A DNA stretch of 64,000 nt, taken from positions 1-64,000 of the forward strand of contig CABRHX010000012.1 of NCBI GenBank assembly GCA_902470805.1, given 5' to 3'. The stretch is from an uncultured Collinsella sp. (GTDB lineage: Bacteria; Actinomycetota; Coriobacteriia; Coriobacteriales; Coriobacteriaceae). A program made the position numbers and the translations under genes. The notes below the pieces were generated by a model. The model did not search any database. It was given only the letters and a program-made list of their open reading frames with translations, and was not told where the DNA came from. Positions 9,163-17,008 of the stretch are shown here, piece after piece (position 1 is the first letter of the stretch; every line of letters starts with the position of its first letter).

Positions 9163-10182
9163 CTATCCCAACTGGAAGAACAGGGCAAGGCCAACGGCAC
9201 CAAAGGCAGCAGCGATAATCCAAAAACGGATGACGACCTTGGTCTCGGCCCAGCCCTTCTTTTCGAAATGATGATGGATGGGCGCCATAAGGAAGACGCG
9301 CTTGTGCGTAAAGTGGAAGTAGACAACCTGAATCATGACCGACAGGGTCTCAACGATAAACAGGCCGCCGATGATGAGGGAGACGACCTCGGTGTTGGTC
9401 ATGATGGACGTGCAGGCAAACGCGGCGCCTAGGGCAAGCGAGCCGGTATCGCCCATAAAGATGCTCGCCGGATAGCAGTTGAACCACAGAAAGCCCAAGC
9501 AGGCACCGGCACACGCGGTGCAGAAGATGGACAGGTTCACGTCTCCGTGCAAAAACGCCATGGCAGCCATGGCGAGCATGGCAATCATGGAGGTGCCGCC
9601 AGCAAGACCGTCAAGGCCATCGGTCAGGTTCACGGCATTAGAAAGACCGGCGATCATCAGCCAGCAAAAGACAATGTAGAGCCACGGGAACGAAAGGCCG
9701 CAGATGGTGGTCGAAAGCACGCCAAGGTCAATCGTCAGGCCGCCGGGAAAACGAATCTCGGGGGCGACGCCGCACCAGTTAACGGCAAGTACCGTAAAGG
9801 TGACACAGATAATGGTTAGGCCGATCATCTTGGCATGAGGCGTCAGACCGAGCGAGCGCCCATGCGTAACGGAGGTCAGGTCGTCGATCAGGCCCAGCAC
9901 GCCTGTCGCCAGCGTGGCGAGCAGCACGAGCACGAGCTCGGTGGTGAGCTTGCCCATCAGCAGGCAGGTCAGCGAAATCGCGACGAGAATGACAACGCCA
10001 CCCATGGTGGGCGTTCCCTGCTTAACCAAATGACGCTTGGGGCCGTCGGCACGAACCTGCTGGCCGATACCCTCGACCTTAAGTAGCTTGATCCACCACG
10101 GCATGAGCAGCAGCGCAATGGCAGCGGCGATGCCAAGCCCCAAAAAAGCCTGATACGTTGGATACGAGGGATTGCCGAACAT
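9163..10182 (-). CDS. mraY: Phospho-MurNAc-pentapeptide transferase
   Basis: Integral membrane enzyme that moves phospho-MurNAc-pentapeptide from UDP to undecaprenyl phosphate, forming lipid I. 339 residues with about ten hydrophobic helices. The Asp-rich motifs VNLTDGLDGLAGG and FMGDTGSLALG and the late MAPIHHHFEKKG motif are all present. Length is normal for Gram-positive MraY. It begins 3 bases after murF and ends 9 bases before murD. Confidence 0.97.
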   Translation of the reverse strand: MFGNPSYPTYQAFLGLGIAAAIALLLMPWWIKLLKVEGIGQQVRADGPKRHLVKQGTPTMGGVVILVAISLTCLLMGKLTTELVLVLLATLATGVLGLIDDLTSVTHGRSLGLTPHAKMIGLTIICVTFTVLAVNWCGVAPEIRFPGGLTIDLGVLSTTICGLSFPWLYIVFCWLMIAGLSNAVNLTDGLDGLAGGTSMIAMLAMAAMAFLHGDVNLSIFCTACAGACLGFLWFNCYPASIFMGDTGSLALGAAFACTSIMTNTEVVSLIIGGLFIVETLSVMIQVVYFHFTHKRVFLMAPIHHHFEKKGWAETKVVIRFWIIAAAFGAVGLALFFQLG

Positions 10183-10185
10183 GGG

Positions 10186-11610
10186 CTAGCACACACCTTC
10201 CACAAAGCGGTCGAGCTCAACAAAGCGGGAACCCTTGACCAGTACAACATCATGTTTTTCAAGCGCGCCGCCCATGCGGTCGAGCACCTGCTGATAATCG
10301 GAGAACACCTGGATGCGGTCCTCGTCCATGCCCATCATGCGCGCGGCATCGGCCATAAGCTGGGCCAGCTCACCACCCACGCACGCCAGCATGTCGAGCT
10401 TCTTGGCGGCGGCATAGGCGCCCACGAGCTCATGCATGCGAGGAGCCTCATCGCCCATCTCGCCCATCTCGCCCAGGATCGCCATACGAGACCCCGTGCA
10501 CGAAAGCGAGCACAGTAGATCGAGACCAGCAGCCATGGATTCGGCGCTGGCGTTATAGGAATCGTCGATGACGCGGGCACCGCTCTTGGCGCGCTTGATC
10601 TCCTGGCGGTGCCCGGTGATCGTGAGGCCCCTAAAGGCAGCATCGATCTGCTCGGGCGTCACGCCCAGGCGATAGGCAACCGCGGCGGCCTTAACGGCAT
10701 TTGGAACGGACTGCACGCCGGGGATGGCAAGCATGGTATCGATCGTCTCACCCTGGCCAAAATCGAGCGTAAAGACCGGACGGCCCTCGTCATCAACACG
10801 AATGTCGCGGGCACGGACCTCATCGTCGTCCGAGACGCCGGCCAGCATCACGTCGATACCAGCAGGCTGGGCGAACGTATCGCGAATGAACGGCGTAAAG
10901 TCGTCCTCGCCGCCCAAAACCAGCAGCGGCAAGAAGTCGCCGGCGGCGCACATGCCCTGGACAATCTCGGCCTTAGCGCGGGCGATGTTCTCGCGGCTGC
11001 CCAAAATGCCGATGTGAGAGGTACCAATCTTGCTCACGATGGCAAGGTTGGGATTGGCGGACTGGGACAGGCGCTCAATCTCGTGGAAATGGTTCATGCC
11101 CATCTCGAGCACCAGGACCTCGGTATCGGCCGGAGCGGAAAGCACCGTGAGCGGCATGCCGATCAGGTTATTGAAATTGCCCTTGGTGGCCCAGACACGA
11201 TAGCGCTTGGCGAGCACAGCGGCGAGCACGTCCTTGGTCGTCGTCTTGCCGATGGAACCGGTAATGCCAACGACCAGGCAGCCAAGCTCCAGGCGATACG
11301 CGTGCGCCAAACGCAGCAGAAACTCCTCGGGATCATCGGTCAGCAGGATGGCGCATCCTTTGTCCTGCGCCAGCGAGACCAGCTCGGCCTCGGGCTCACG
11401 CGTCATCACGACGGCGCCGGCACCCGACTGGACGGCACGGGAAGCAAAATCATTGCCGTCGACGTTTTCACCGGGAAAGGCGACGAAAATCGTCCCTTCC
11501 TCGACCTGGCGCGAGTCGATAACGCACCCGCGGCATACCCGATCGGCTTCTCCCGTCACGGTTCGGGCCCCTGTTGCGGCCGCGAGGTTGTTGACGGCGA
11601 TCTCTATCAT
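10186..11610 (-). CDS. murF: UDP-MurNAc-tripeptide--D-Ala-D-Ala ligase
   Basis: Cytoplasmic Mur ligase adding the D-Ala-D-Ala dipeptide to complete the UDP-MurNAc-pentapeptide. 474 residues with the ATP loop GSIGKTTTKD, the EMGMNHFHEIERL segment typical of MurF, and DDSYNASAESM in the C-terminal half. GGGGAG sits 5 bases before the ATG at 11610. A 127-bp gap separates it from ftsI, which is where murE normally lies; no murE fragment is visible there. Confidence 0.96.
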   Translation of the reverse strand: MIEIAVNNLAAATGARTVTGEADRVCRGCVIDSRQVEEGTIFVAFPGENVDGNDFASRAVQSGAGAVVMTREPEAELVSLAQDKGCAILLTDDPEEFLLRLAHAYRLELGCLVVGITGSIGKTTTKDVLAAVLAKRYRVWATKGNFNNLIGMPLTVLSAPADTEVLVLEMGMNHFHEIERLSQSANPNLAIVSKIGTSHIGILGSRENIARAKAEIVQGMCAAGDFLPLLVLGGEDDFTPFIRDTFAQPAGIDVMLAGVSDDDEVRARDIRVDDEGRPVFTLDFGQGETIDTMLAIPGVQSVPNAVKAAAVAYRLGVTPEQIDAAFRGLTITGHRQEIKRAKSGARVIDDSYNASAESMAAGLDLLCSLSCTGSRMAILGEMGEMGDEAPRMHELVGAYAAAKKLDMLACVGGELAQLMADAARMMGMDEDRIQVFSDYQQVLDRMGGALEKHDVVLVKGSRFVELDRFVEGVC

Positions 11611-11737
11611 TGCAGCTCCCCTGTAAACCTAATAATGCTATCGGCGTATTGTATCCCAGCGCCGCGCATGCGTGGTGCAGGGCATGTGAACACCCCTCAT
11701 ATGGGACAACAAACCACGCCCCAAAGATTGTAACCCC

Positions 11738-13603
11738 CTACCTCGTGCGCGGGATACCCAGCACGTCGAGCGCGTTGGCCATAATGGACTGGAACGGCAC
11801 CGCAGCGGCATCTGAGCCGCTCGGCGTTCCGTCGAGCGTGATATAGCACAGCACCTTGGGCGATTGTGCCGGTGCAAAGCCCATAAAGGACGACATGTAG
11901 TTCTCCTTGAGGTAGCCGCCGTTCTCGTCGGCACGTTCGGCCGTACCGGTCTTACCCGCCACGTCATAGCCGTCAACCGCGCCGCCAACGCCCGTTCCCT
12001 CGGACACGACCGTCTGCATGCACGATGTCACCTGGGATGCAGCATCCTCAGAAATCGCGCGCTCGCCTTCGCCCCAGTCCTTCTCGTCGCCTTTGCTGGA
12101 CTTATAGAAGTGCGGTGTCATCATCACGCCGCCGTTGGCGATGCCGCCCACGGCACGTGCGATCTCAATCGGCGAGACGGACAGTGCCTGTCCAAAGCTC
12201 ATCGAGCCCAGCGTGGCGCCGTCATACTGGTCACGCTCCTTGACGATACCCAGGCTCTCGCCCGGAAAATCTACACCAGAGCTGTGACCGATGCCCCACT
12301 TGTCCACATAGGCGGCAAAGTCGTCGGCACCGATCTTGCGCCCCACCAGGACAAAGCCCACGTTGGACGAACGGCGCATCATCTCGCGCACATCCATGGT
12401 CATGGCGTAGTCGCGCTTGTCGGCATCGGTGACGGTATCGTCGCCCACCTTGATGCTCGCCGGCACCTCAAACGACGTACTCGATCGCACGACACCCAAG
12501 TCGAAGCCGGCGCCCGCCACGAGCGTCTTAAAGACCGAGCCGGGCTCGTAGGCGTCGGTGACCAGGCGCAAGTTCATATCCTCGGTTTTGGCGTTTTCCA
12601 GATCGGTCTGGTCGTAGGTCGGGTACGAGCAGGCGGCGAGAATTTCACCAGTCGTGGGGTCGGTGACCAAAGCCGAGCCGTTCTTGGCCTTTGTCTTCTC
12701 GACAGCCTCTGCCAGGGCATCCTCGGCCGCTCGCTGGATATTGACGTCGAGCGTCGTCACGATATCAACGCCGTCGACCGCAGCCACCTTTTTATAGGCA
12801 CCGCCCGCGATATAGCTGCCGTCCCTCGCGCGCTCGCGCACGAGGGTACCATTCGTGCCGGTCAGAAGCTTGTTGTATTGCTTTTCGAGACCCGTCAAGC
12901 CGTCGTTGTCTACATTCACTACACCCAGCACCTGCGATGCCAGATTGCCGTATGGATATACGCGCTTCATGGCCTGCTCAAAAAGCACGCCGGGCAGGTT
13001 CTTCTTCTCCAGCGCCGCAGCATCGTCTTCGTCCACCTGGCGCTTAATATACACCCAGGTGCCATCGGACTCGACGAGCTTGCGGCAGGTCTTTTTATCG
13101 ATTCCAGTTGCCTTGACCAGCGCCGACACCGTCTTGTCAACATCCTCGACAAGCTGCGGGTTCACGGCGATGTTGCGACATTCGACCGACGACGCCAGCA
13201 CGTTACCGTTGCGGTCGTAGATGGTGCCGCGTTTGGCATAGAGGGTCTGTGCAAGCAGGCGGCGCGCATCGGCACGCTCGCGCAGTTTATCGGCTTCGAC
13301 AATTTGATAGTCGGCAAGGCGAAAGACGCCCAAGCCCAAACCAAGCCCGATGAAGCCCATGATGGCTTTGCGGCGAGGCAGAGGCGTGCCTGTGAGCCAT
13401 TCGGTCGACGAACTCTTGCGCGACCTGGTGTTATGCATTTGAGGGCCGTCCGAGCCGCGAAGTCGCGACGCCGGGTCGTTGCCACGGGACTGCCCGGCGT
13501 TGTAAGATTGCCGACCCGTTCCTTGATAACCAGAACGTCCCCGCGACGAGGGACGTCCAGAACCGCGGCCCCCATCGGAACCGCGGCGATAGTCATTTGT
13601 CAT
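11738..13603 (-). CDS. ftsI: Septal transpeptidase FtsI/PBP3-type penicillin-binding protein
   Basis: Class B penicillin-binding protein cross-linking septal peptidoglycan. 621 residues: a basic, Gly/Arg/Ser-rich cytoplasmic tail (about residues 1-75), one membrane helix near 80-100, a pedestal/dimerisation domain, then the transpeptidase domain. Active-site motifs are SVFK within YEPGSVFK, SSN within RRSSNVGF, and KTG within GKTGTAE. It starts 17 bases after ftsL and is the last gene before a 127-bp gap to murF. Its product should pair with FtsW. Confidence 0.95.
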   Translation of the reverse strand: MTNDYRRGSDGGRGSGRPSSRGRSGYQGTGRQSYNAGQSRGNDPASRLRGSDGPQMHNTRSRKSSSTEWLTGTPLPRRKAIMGFIGLGLGLGVFRLADYQIVEADKLRERADARRLLAQTLYAKRGTIYDRNGNVLASSVECRNIAVNPQLVEDVDKTVSALVKATGIDKKTCRKLVESDGTWVYIKRQVDEDDAAALEKKNLPGVLFEQAMKRVYPYGNLASQVLGVVNVDNDGLTGLEKQYNKLLTGTNGTLVRERARDGSYIAGGAYKKVAAVDGVDIVTTLDVNIQRAAEDALAEAVEKTKAKNGSALVTDPTTGEILAACSYPTYDQTDLENAKTEDMNLRLVTDAYEPGSVFKTLVAGAGFDLGVVRSSTSFEVPASIKVGDDTVTDADKRDYAMTMDVREMMRRSSNVGFVLVGRKIGADDFAAYVDKWGIGHSSGVDFPGESLGIVKERDQYDGATLGSMSFGQALSVSPIEIARAVGGIANGGVMMTPHFYKSSKGDEKDWGEGERAISEDAASQVTSCMQTVVSEGTGVGGAVDGYDVAGKTGTAERADENGGYLKENYMSSFMGFAPAQSPKVLCYITLDGTPSGSDAAAVPFQSIMANALDVLGIPRTR

Positions 13604-13620
13604 ACTCAGCTACCGTCTTG

Positions 13621-14091
13621 CTACTGAGCGGTCGCGGTCGCGTTGGCGCCCGCGGCTGCATCCTGCGAAAAGTCAAGTGTAACGCTCTCGCTGGGCTCCA
13701 CCATGCCATAAGCGCCCGCAAGGTCGCGAATGCGCGTGTCGGCGCCATAGACCGAATGCATGACCTCCAGGTCGGAGCTCTCATCGGTCGCCTTTTCGAG
13801 CGTGTTGGTAAGCTCGGCGTTGCTGTTGAGCACCTGGGCCGTAACGCCGGCGAGTGCCACGCGGGCGACGCCGATCGTCATGAAGATAGCCGCAATGATG
13901 CAAAACGTTTTAAGAACGCTCATGAAAACCGGGCTTACCGCCTGGTTTGCCTGACGGCCCGCGCCCGTGTAGACATCAAAGCGCGGCGTGCGCTGCTCAC
14001 GGGGAGCAACGGGGGCCTGCGGCGTCTCACGATAGGCGGGCATGGCGTTCATATCATAGGCAAGTGCTGCGCTTGAAGTGTTGTAGCCCAT
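13621..14091 (-). CDS. ftsL: FtsL-like septum protein
   Basis: Small bitopic protein of 156 residues: a cytoplasmic tail with basic and Pro-rich parts (about 1-60), one membrane helix near 64-85, then a short helical extracellular segment (NSNAELTNTLEKATDESSDLEVMHS) that could form a coiled coil. FtsL proteins diverge strongly, so the call rests on size, topology and its place between rsmH and ftsI. GGAGG lies 10 bases before the ATG. Confidence 0.75.
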   Translation of the reverse strand: MGYNTSSAALAYDMNAMPAYRETPQAPVAPREQRTPRFDVYTGAGRQANQAVSPVFMSVLKTFCIIAAIFMTIGVARVALAGVTAQVLNSNAELTNTLEKATDESSDLEVMHSVYGADTRIRDLAGAYGMVEPSESVTLDFSQDAAAGANATATAQ

Positions 14092-14181
14092 GATATGCCG
14101 CCTCCCATCCCGAGTACGTTGGTAGTGTGTTTAAGCTTCGTTTATGGTGCGAGCGGGAGGTCCAATATCGCGCGGTCGCGC

Positions 14182-15147
14182 CTACAGACGCTGCGCCACG
14201 CGGATTTTGGCTGATCTCGCCCGAGGGTTGCGCTCAACCTCATCAGGCTGGGCAACCAAGGGTTTGCGGGTGATGACCTTGAGTATCGGCACGTTGCCGC
14301 ACACGCACACCGGAATCTCCGGCGGACACGTGCACCCCTGGCTCATCTCCTTAAAGTGGTTCTTTACGATACGGTCCTCGAGCGAGTGATACGAGATGAC
14401 GCAGATACGTCCGCCCGGGTTGAGCCACCTGGTGGCGGCATCAAGCCCTCGTTCGAGCACATCGAGCTCGTGATTGACCTCGATGCGAATGGCCTGGAAA
14501 CTTTTCTTGGCCGGGTGTCCACCATGCCGACGAGCGGCAGCCGGGATACCCGCCTTGATGATCTCGACAAATTGGCCGGTGGTTTCGATCGGTTCTTGCT
14601 CGCGGCGGCGCACGATCTCGCGCGCGATCTGCGAGGCGAACTTCTCTTCGCCGTAGACGCGTAGAATCCGGGCGAGGTCGTGTTCGTTATAGGTGTTGAT
14701 GACCTCAGCTGCGTTTAAGGTGTTATTACCCGGATCCATCCGCATGTCCAATGGGGCGTCCTCGTTATACGAAAAGCCCCTGCCAGGGATATCGAGTTGC
14801 GGCGACGAAACGCCCAAATCGAACAGGAAGCCATCGACCCCGGGCACCTCGGCCGAGCAAAGCAGCTCGTCCAAGTCGCCGAAGTTGCCCTTCAGCAGCT
14901 GGTGCGGAACGCCGGGAACCTCGCGGTCCAGACGGGCGCCAGCGGCCTCGAGGGCCATGTCGTCCTGATCGACGCCGAGCAAAAGGCCCGTCTCCCCCAC
15001 CTGCGCGGCCATCTTTACCGAATGGCCGGCACCGCCAAGGGTGCAATCGCAGACAACGGAGCCGCTCTTTAGCCGCAGCGACTCAAGCACTTCGCCGAGC
15101 ATGACAGGTTCATGCCGATATTCTTGTGTCAAGATCCCACGCTCCAT
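14182..15147 (-). CDS. rsmH: 16S rRNA (cytosine-1402-N4)-methyltransferase
   Basis: AdoMet-dependent methyltransferase acting on C1402 of 16S rRNA (formerly MraW). 321 residues, the usual size. Motifs are HEPVMLGEVLESL at the start, DCTLGGAGHS (AdoMet site), FDLGVSSPQLD, and SYHSLEDRIVK near the C-terminus. It lies 20 bases downstream of mraZ, the conserved order. The ATG at 15147 has a weak ribosome site; a TTG five codons later has GGAG upstream and could be used. Confidence 0.96.
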   Translation of the reverse strand: MERGILTQEYRHEPVMLGEVLESLRLKSGSVVCDCTLGGAGHSVKMAAQVGETGLLLGVDQDDMALEAAGARLDREVPGVPHQLLKGNFGDLDELLCSAEVPGVDGFLFDLGVSSPQLDIPGRGFSYNEDAPLDMRMDPGNNTLNAAEVINTYNEHDLARILRVYGEEKFASQIAREIVRRREQEPIETTGQFVEIIKAGIPAAARRHGGHPAKKSFQAIRIEVNHELDVLERGLDAATRWLNPGGRICVISYHSLEDRIVKNHFKEMSQGCTCPPEIPVCVCGNVPILKVITRKPLVAQPDEVERNPRARSAKIRVAQRL

Positions 15148-15167
15148 CCGTTACCCGTGCCTTGCCC

Positions 15168-15602
15168 TTACGAGAAGAAGAGGTCCAGCAGGGCCTCATC
15201 GTCATCGTCCTCATCGGCCGCGGCGCGATCCCAAACCTCAAGGTGGTCGTAGTTGCCCACAACCGTGACCTCGCGGTCGAGGTTCGCCTGCTTGCGGAGA
15301 GACTCGGAAAGACCGATACGACCGGCACTGTCCACATCCATCGACGTGGTGCGCTTGTTGATCGCCCTCATGAGCTTCTGGTCATTAATGTCACGCGGGT
15401 TAAAACCCTCGTGGCCCTCACGACCCGCGAAGAGTCCTTCGACCCACTTATCGAAGGCCTCGGCAGAGAACACGTACAGAGCATCGACATCCAGGGCTTT
15501 GAACACGCGAACGTGCTCTCCAAGCTCCTCGCGAAGAGGTGCAGGCAGGGACAGACGACCTTTTGCATCGAGATTGCGCTCGTATGCACCAGTCATTCCC
15601 AT
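15168..15602 (-). CDS. mraZ: Transcriptional regulator MraZ
   Basis: AbrB-like DNA-binding protein that controls the dcw operon in other bacteria. 144 residues with two MraZ repeats. The first begins GAYERNLDAKGRLSLPAPLRE and the second contains TTSMDVDSAGRIGLSESLRK, both with the DxxGR signature. A C-terminal acidic tail (DEDDDDE) is present. GGAGGG sits 5 bases before the ATG at 15602. Upstream TGGGG repeats overlap the promoter, so self-regulation is likely. Confidence 0.95.
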   Translation of the reverse strand: MGMTGAYERNLDAKGRLSLPAPLREELGEHVRVFKALDVDALYVFSAEAFDKWVEGLFAGREGHEGFNPRDINDQKLMRAINKRTTSMDVDSAGRIGLSESLRKQANLDREVTVVGNYDHLEVWDRAAADEDDDDEALLDLFFS

Positions 15603-15670
15603 GTGCGCCCTCCCCTCGGTTACTCAGATGGCACGTACGCGGGGAACCACCCCGCCTGTCGACGTCATTA

Positions 15671-15699
15671 ATAATATGGGGAACCGCCCCATTTTTCAA
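15671..15699 (-). promoter_or_regulatory. Main dcw (mraZ) promoter
   Basis: On the minus strand TTGAAA (15694-15699) and TATTAT (15671-15676) are separated by exactly 17 bases, a near-ideal sigma70-type promoter. It lies about 70 bases before the mraZ start. The spacer contains one TGGGG box. The 5' leader also holds a small hairpin, CGGGG/CCCCG near 15640-15654. Confidence 0.75.
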
Positions 15700-15745
15700 C
15701 ACCTTTCCCCACCCCTTCCCCCACCCCGCCCCACTACTCCACCCA
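15687..15745 (-). promoter_or_regulatory. Array of TGGGG boxes, probable MraZ operator
   Basis: Minus-strand boxes: TGGGT at 15745-15741 and TGGGG at 15733-15729, 15723-15719, 15711-15707 and 15691-15687. Steps are 12, 10, 12 and 20 bases, so all lie near one face of the helix. MraZ of E. coli binds TGGG-type repeats about ten bases apart. The last box lies between -35 and -10, which predicts repression. Confidence 0.6.
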
Positions 15746-15963
15746 CCATATATTGCAAAACACCCCCAAGCATATGTTCGAAAACACAATATGTTGTGTT
15801 TACAGCAACAGCGGGATGCCACCTGTAGAACCACGCCCGCGAACCTCAACCTTCAAGTTGACCTTGAGGCGATTTTTACGTCCCTTTACACGCCGTTCAC
15901 ATCGCCCCCAAACTCCCCCGCCCACGGTACACACGTTCCACCACCGCGTCGGTGTCTGGCGAA

Positions 15964-16033
15964 AAATGGGACGGGCCCCAGATTGCCCATGCGCGCAAAA
16001 GTGCGTCTCGGCAATCTGGGGCCCGTCCCATTT
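15964..16033 (-). terminator. 24-bp perfect hairpin after xerD
   Basis: Positions 15964-15987 and 16010-16033 are perfectly complementary over 24 bases, with a small inner CGCA/TGCG stem in the loop. On the minus strand the hairpin ends in ATTTTTC, so it can terminate xerD transcripts 30 bases past the stop. It is much longer than a usual terminator stem. Confidence 0.7.
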
Positions 16034-16064
16034 AATATTTATAAATATGCAGGTCAGCGAGGTG

Positions 16065-17006
16065 CTAGCGATGTGCTAGCGGATGCGCCGCCAGATAGAC
16101 CTCGGTCAGTTGCGTTCGGTCGACATGCGTGTAGACCTGCGTGGTCGATATATCGGCATGTCCCAAGATCTCCTGTAGCACACGGAGGTCTGCTCCGCCC
16201 GCAAGCATATGGGTGGCAAAGGAGTGACGCAGCGTGTGGGGATGGAGTCCCACCAGCCCCACCTGGCGCCCGTAGCGCTCACAGATGGCATGAATGCCCT
16301 GGCGCGACAGACGGCGGCCGTTCTTATTTAAAAAGACCGCCGAGGTCTCGGTTCCGCGGGCATGGGCCGCCAAGCGAGAACGTCCCTCAGTTACATAGAG
16401 CGTCAGAGCTCGCGCCGCGCTTCCCACCAGCGGGGACAGGCGTTCCTTTGAGCCCTTACCGCGAACGAGTACAAAGCCATCGTCGATATGGATATCGCCC
16501 ACATCGAGCCCCACCAACTCGCTCACACGCAAACCGCATCCGTAGAGCACTTCCAAGATGGCATGGTCGCGCAAGCCCATCTCGCCCTCGGGGAAGTCTT
16601 GATCGAGCAGCGCCGAGACATCCTCCACCGATAGATACTCCGGCAAACGATCAGCCTTTTTAGGAAGGCGCAACGCCGCCGTTGGATTTTGGGCCACAGC
16701 CCCATCGCGCACCAAAAAGGCATGCAGGCCCTTCACGGCCGCAAGCGCACGCTCCACCGAGGCATCCGAATAGCCCCCATCGCGACGGTCGGCGACAAAG
16801 CCCTCCACGACCTGACGAGTCACCTCTTCAAAAGACACAATACCCGCCCGCTCCAGATAGGCGCAGTACGTCGTCAGGTCACGACGATAGGCCGCAATCG
16901 TGTTGCGCGCCAAACCCCGCTCGACCGCGAGGTAATCGAGATACTCCCCCGCCGCCACGGCGAGCGACGAGGGAGTAGCTTCGGTATGTTCCTTATTCGC
17001 CGGCAC
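16065..17006 (-). CDS. xerD: Tyrosine recombinase XerD
   Basis: Site-specific recombinase that, with XerC, resolves chromosome dimers at dif. About 313 residues: an N-terminal SAM-like core-binding domain (YLDYLAVERGLARNTIAAYRRDL) and a C-terminal catalytic domain. The catalytic residues are in GCGLRVSELVGL (Arg), HTLRHSFATHML (His-x-x-Arg), GHADISTTQVYTHV (His and nucleophile Tyr). I take GTG at 17006, two bases after the pyrG stop, as the start; a longer frame reaching 17159 reads through the end of pyrG and adds no family sequence. XerC and XerD are hard to separate by sequence alone. Confidence 0.85.
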   Translation of the reverse strand: MPANKEHTEATPSSLAVAAGEYLDYLAVERGLARNTIAAYRRDLTTYCAYLERAGIVSFEEVTRQVVEGFVADRRDGGYSDASVERALAAVKGLHAFLVRDGAVAQNPTAALRLPKKADRLPEYLSVEDVSALLDQDFPEGEMGLRDHAILEVLYGCGLRVSELVGLDVGDIHIDDGFVLVRGKGSKERLSPLVGSAARALTLYVTEGRSRLAAHARGTETSAVFLNKNGRRLSRQGIHAICERYGRQVGLVGLHPHTLRHSFATHMLAGGADLRVLQEILGHADISTTQVYTHVDRTQLTEVYLAAHPLAHR

Positions 17007-17008
17007 CC

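Larger units (their letters stand above)
15603..16064. other. 462-bp non-coding region upstream of mraZ
   Basis: No gene seen. Contents, from low to high position: the mraZ leader and promoter, the TGGGG array, a perfect 8-4-8 inverted repeat AAACACAA-TATG-TTGTGTTT (15782-15801), the motif TCAACCTTCAAGTTGA (15846-15861) followed by CCTTGAGG, and the xerD terminator hairpin (15964-16033). The stretch near 15700-15750 is strongly pyrimidine-rich on the plus strand. Confidence 0.7.
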
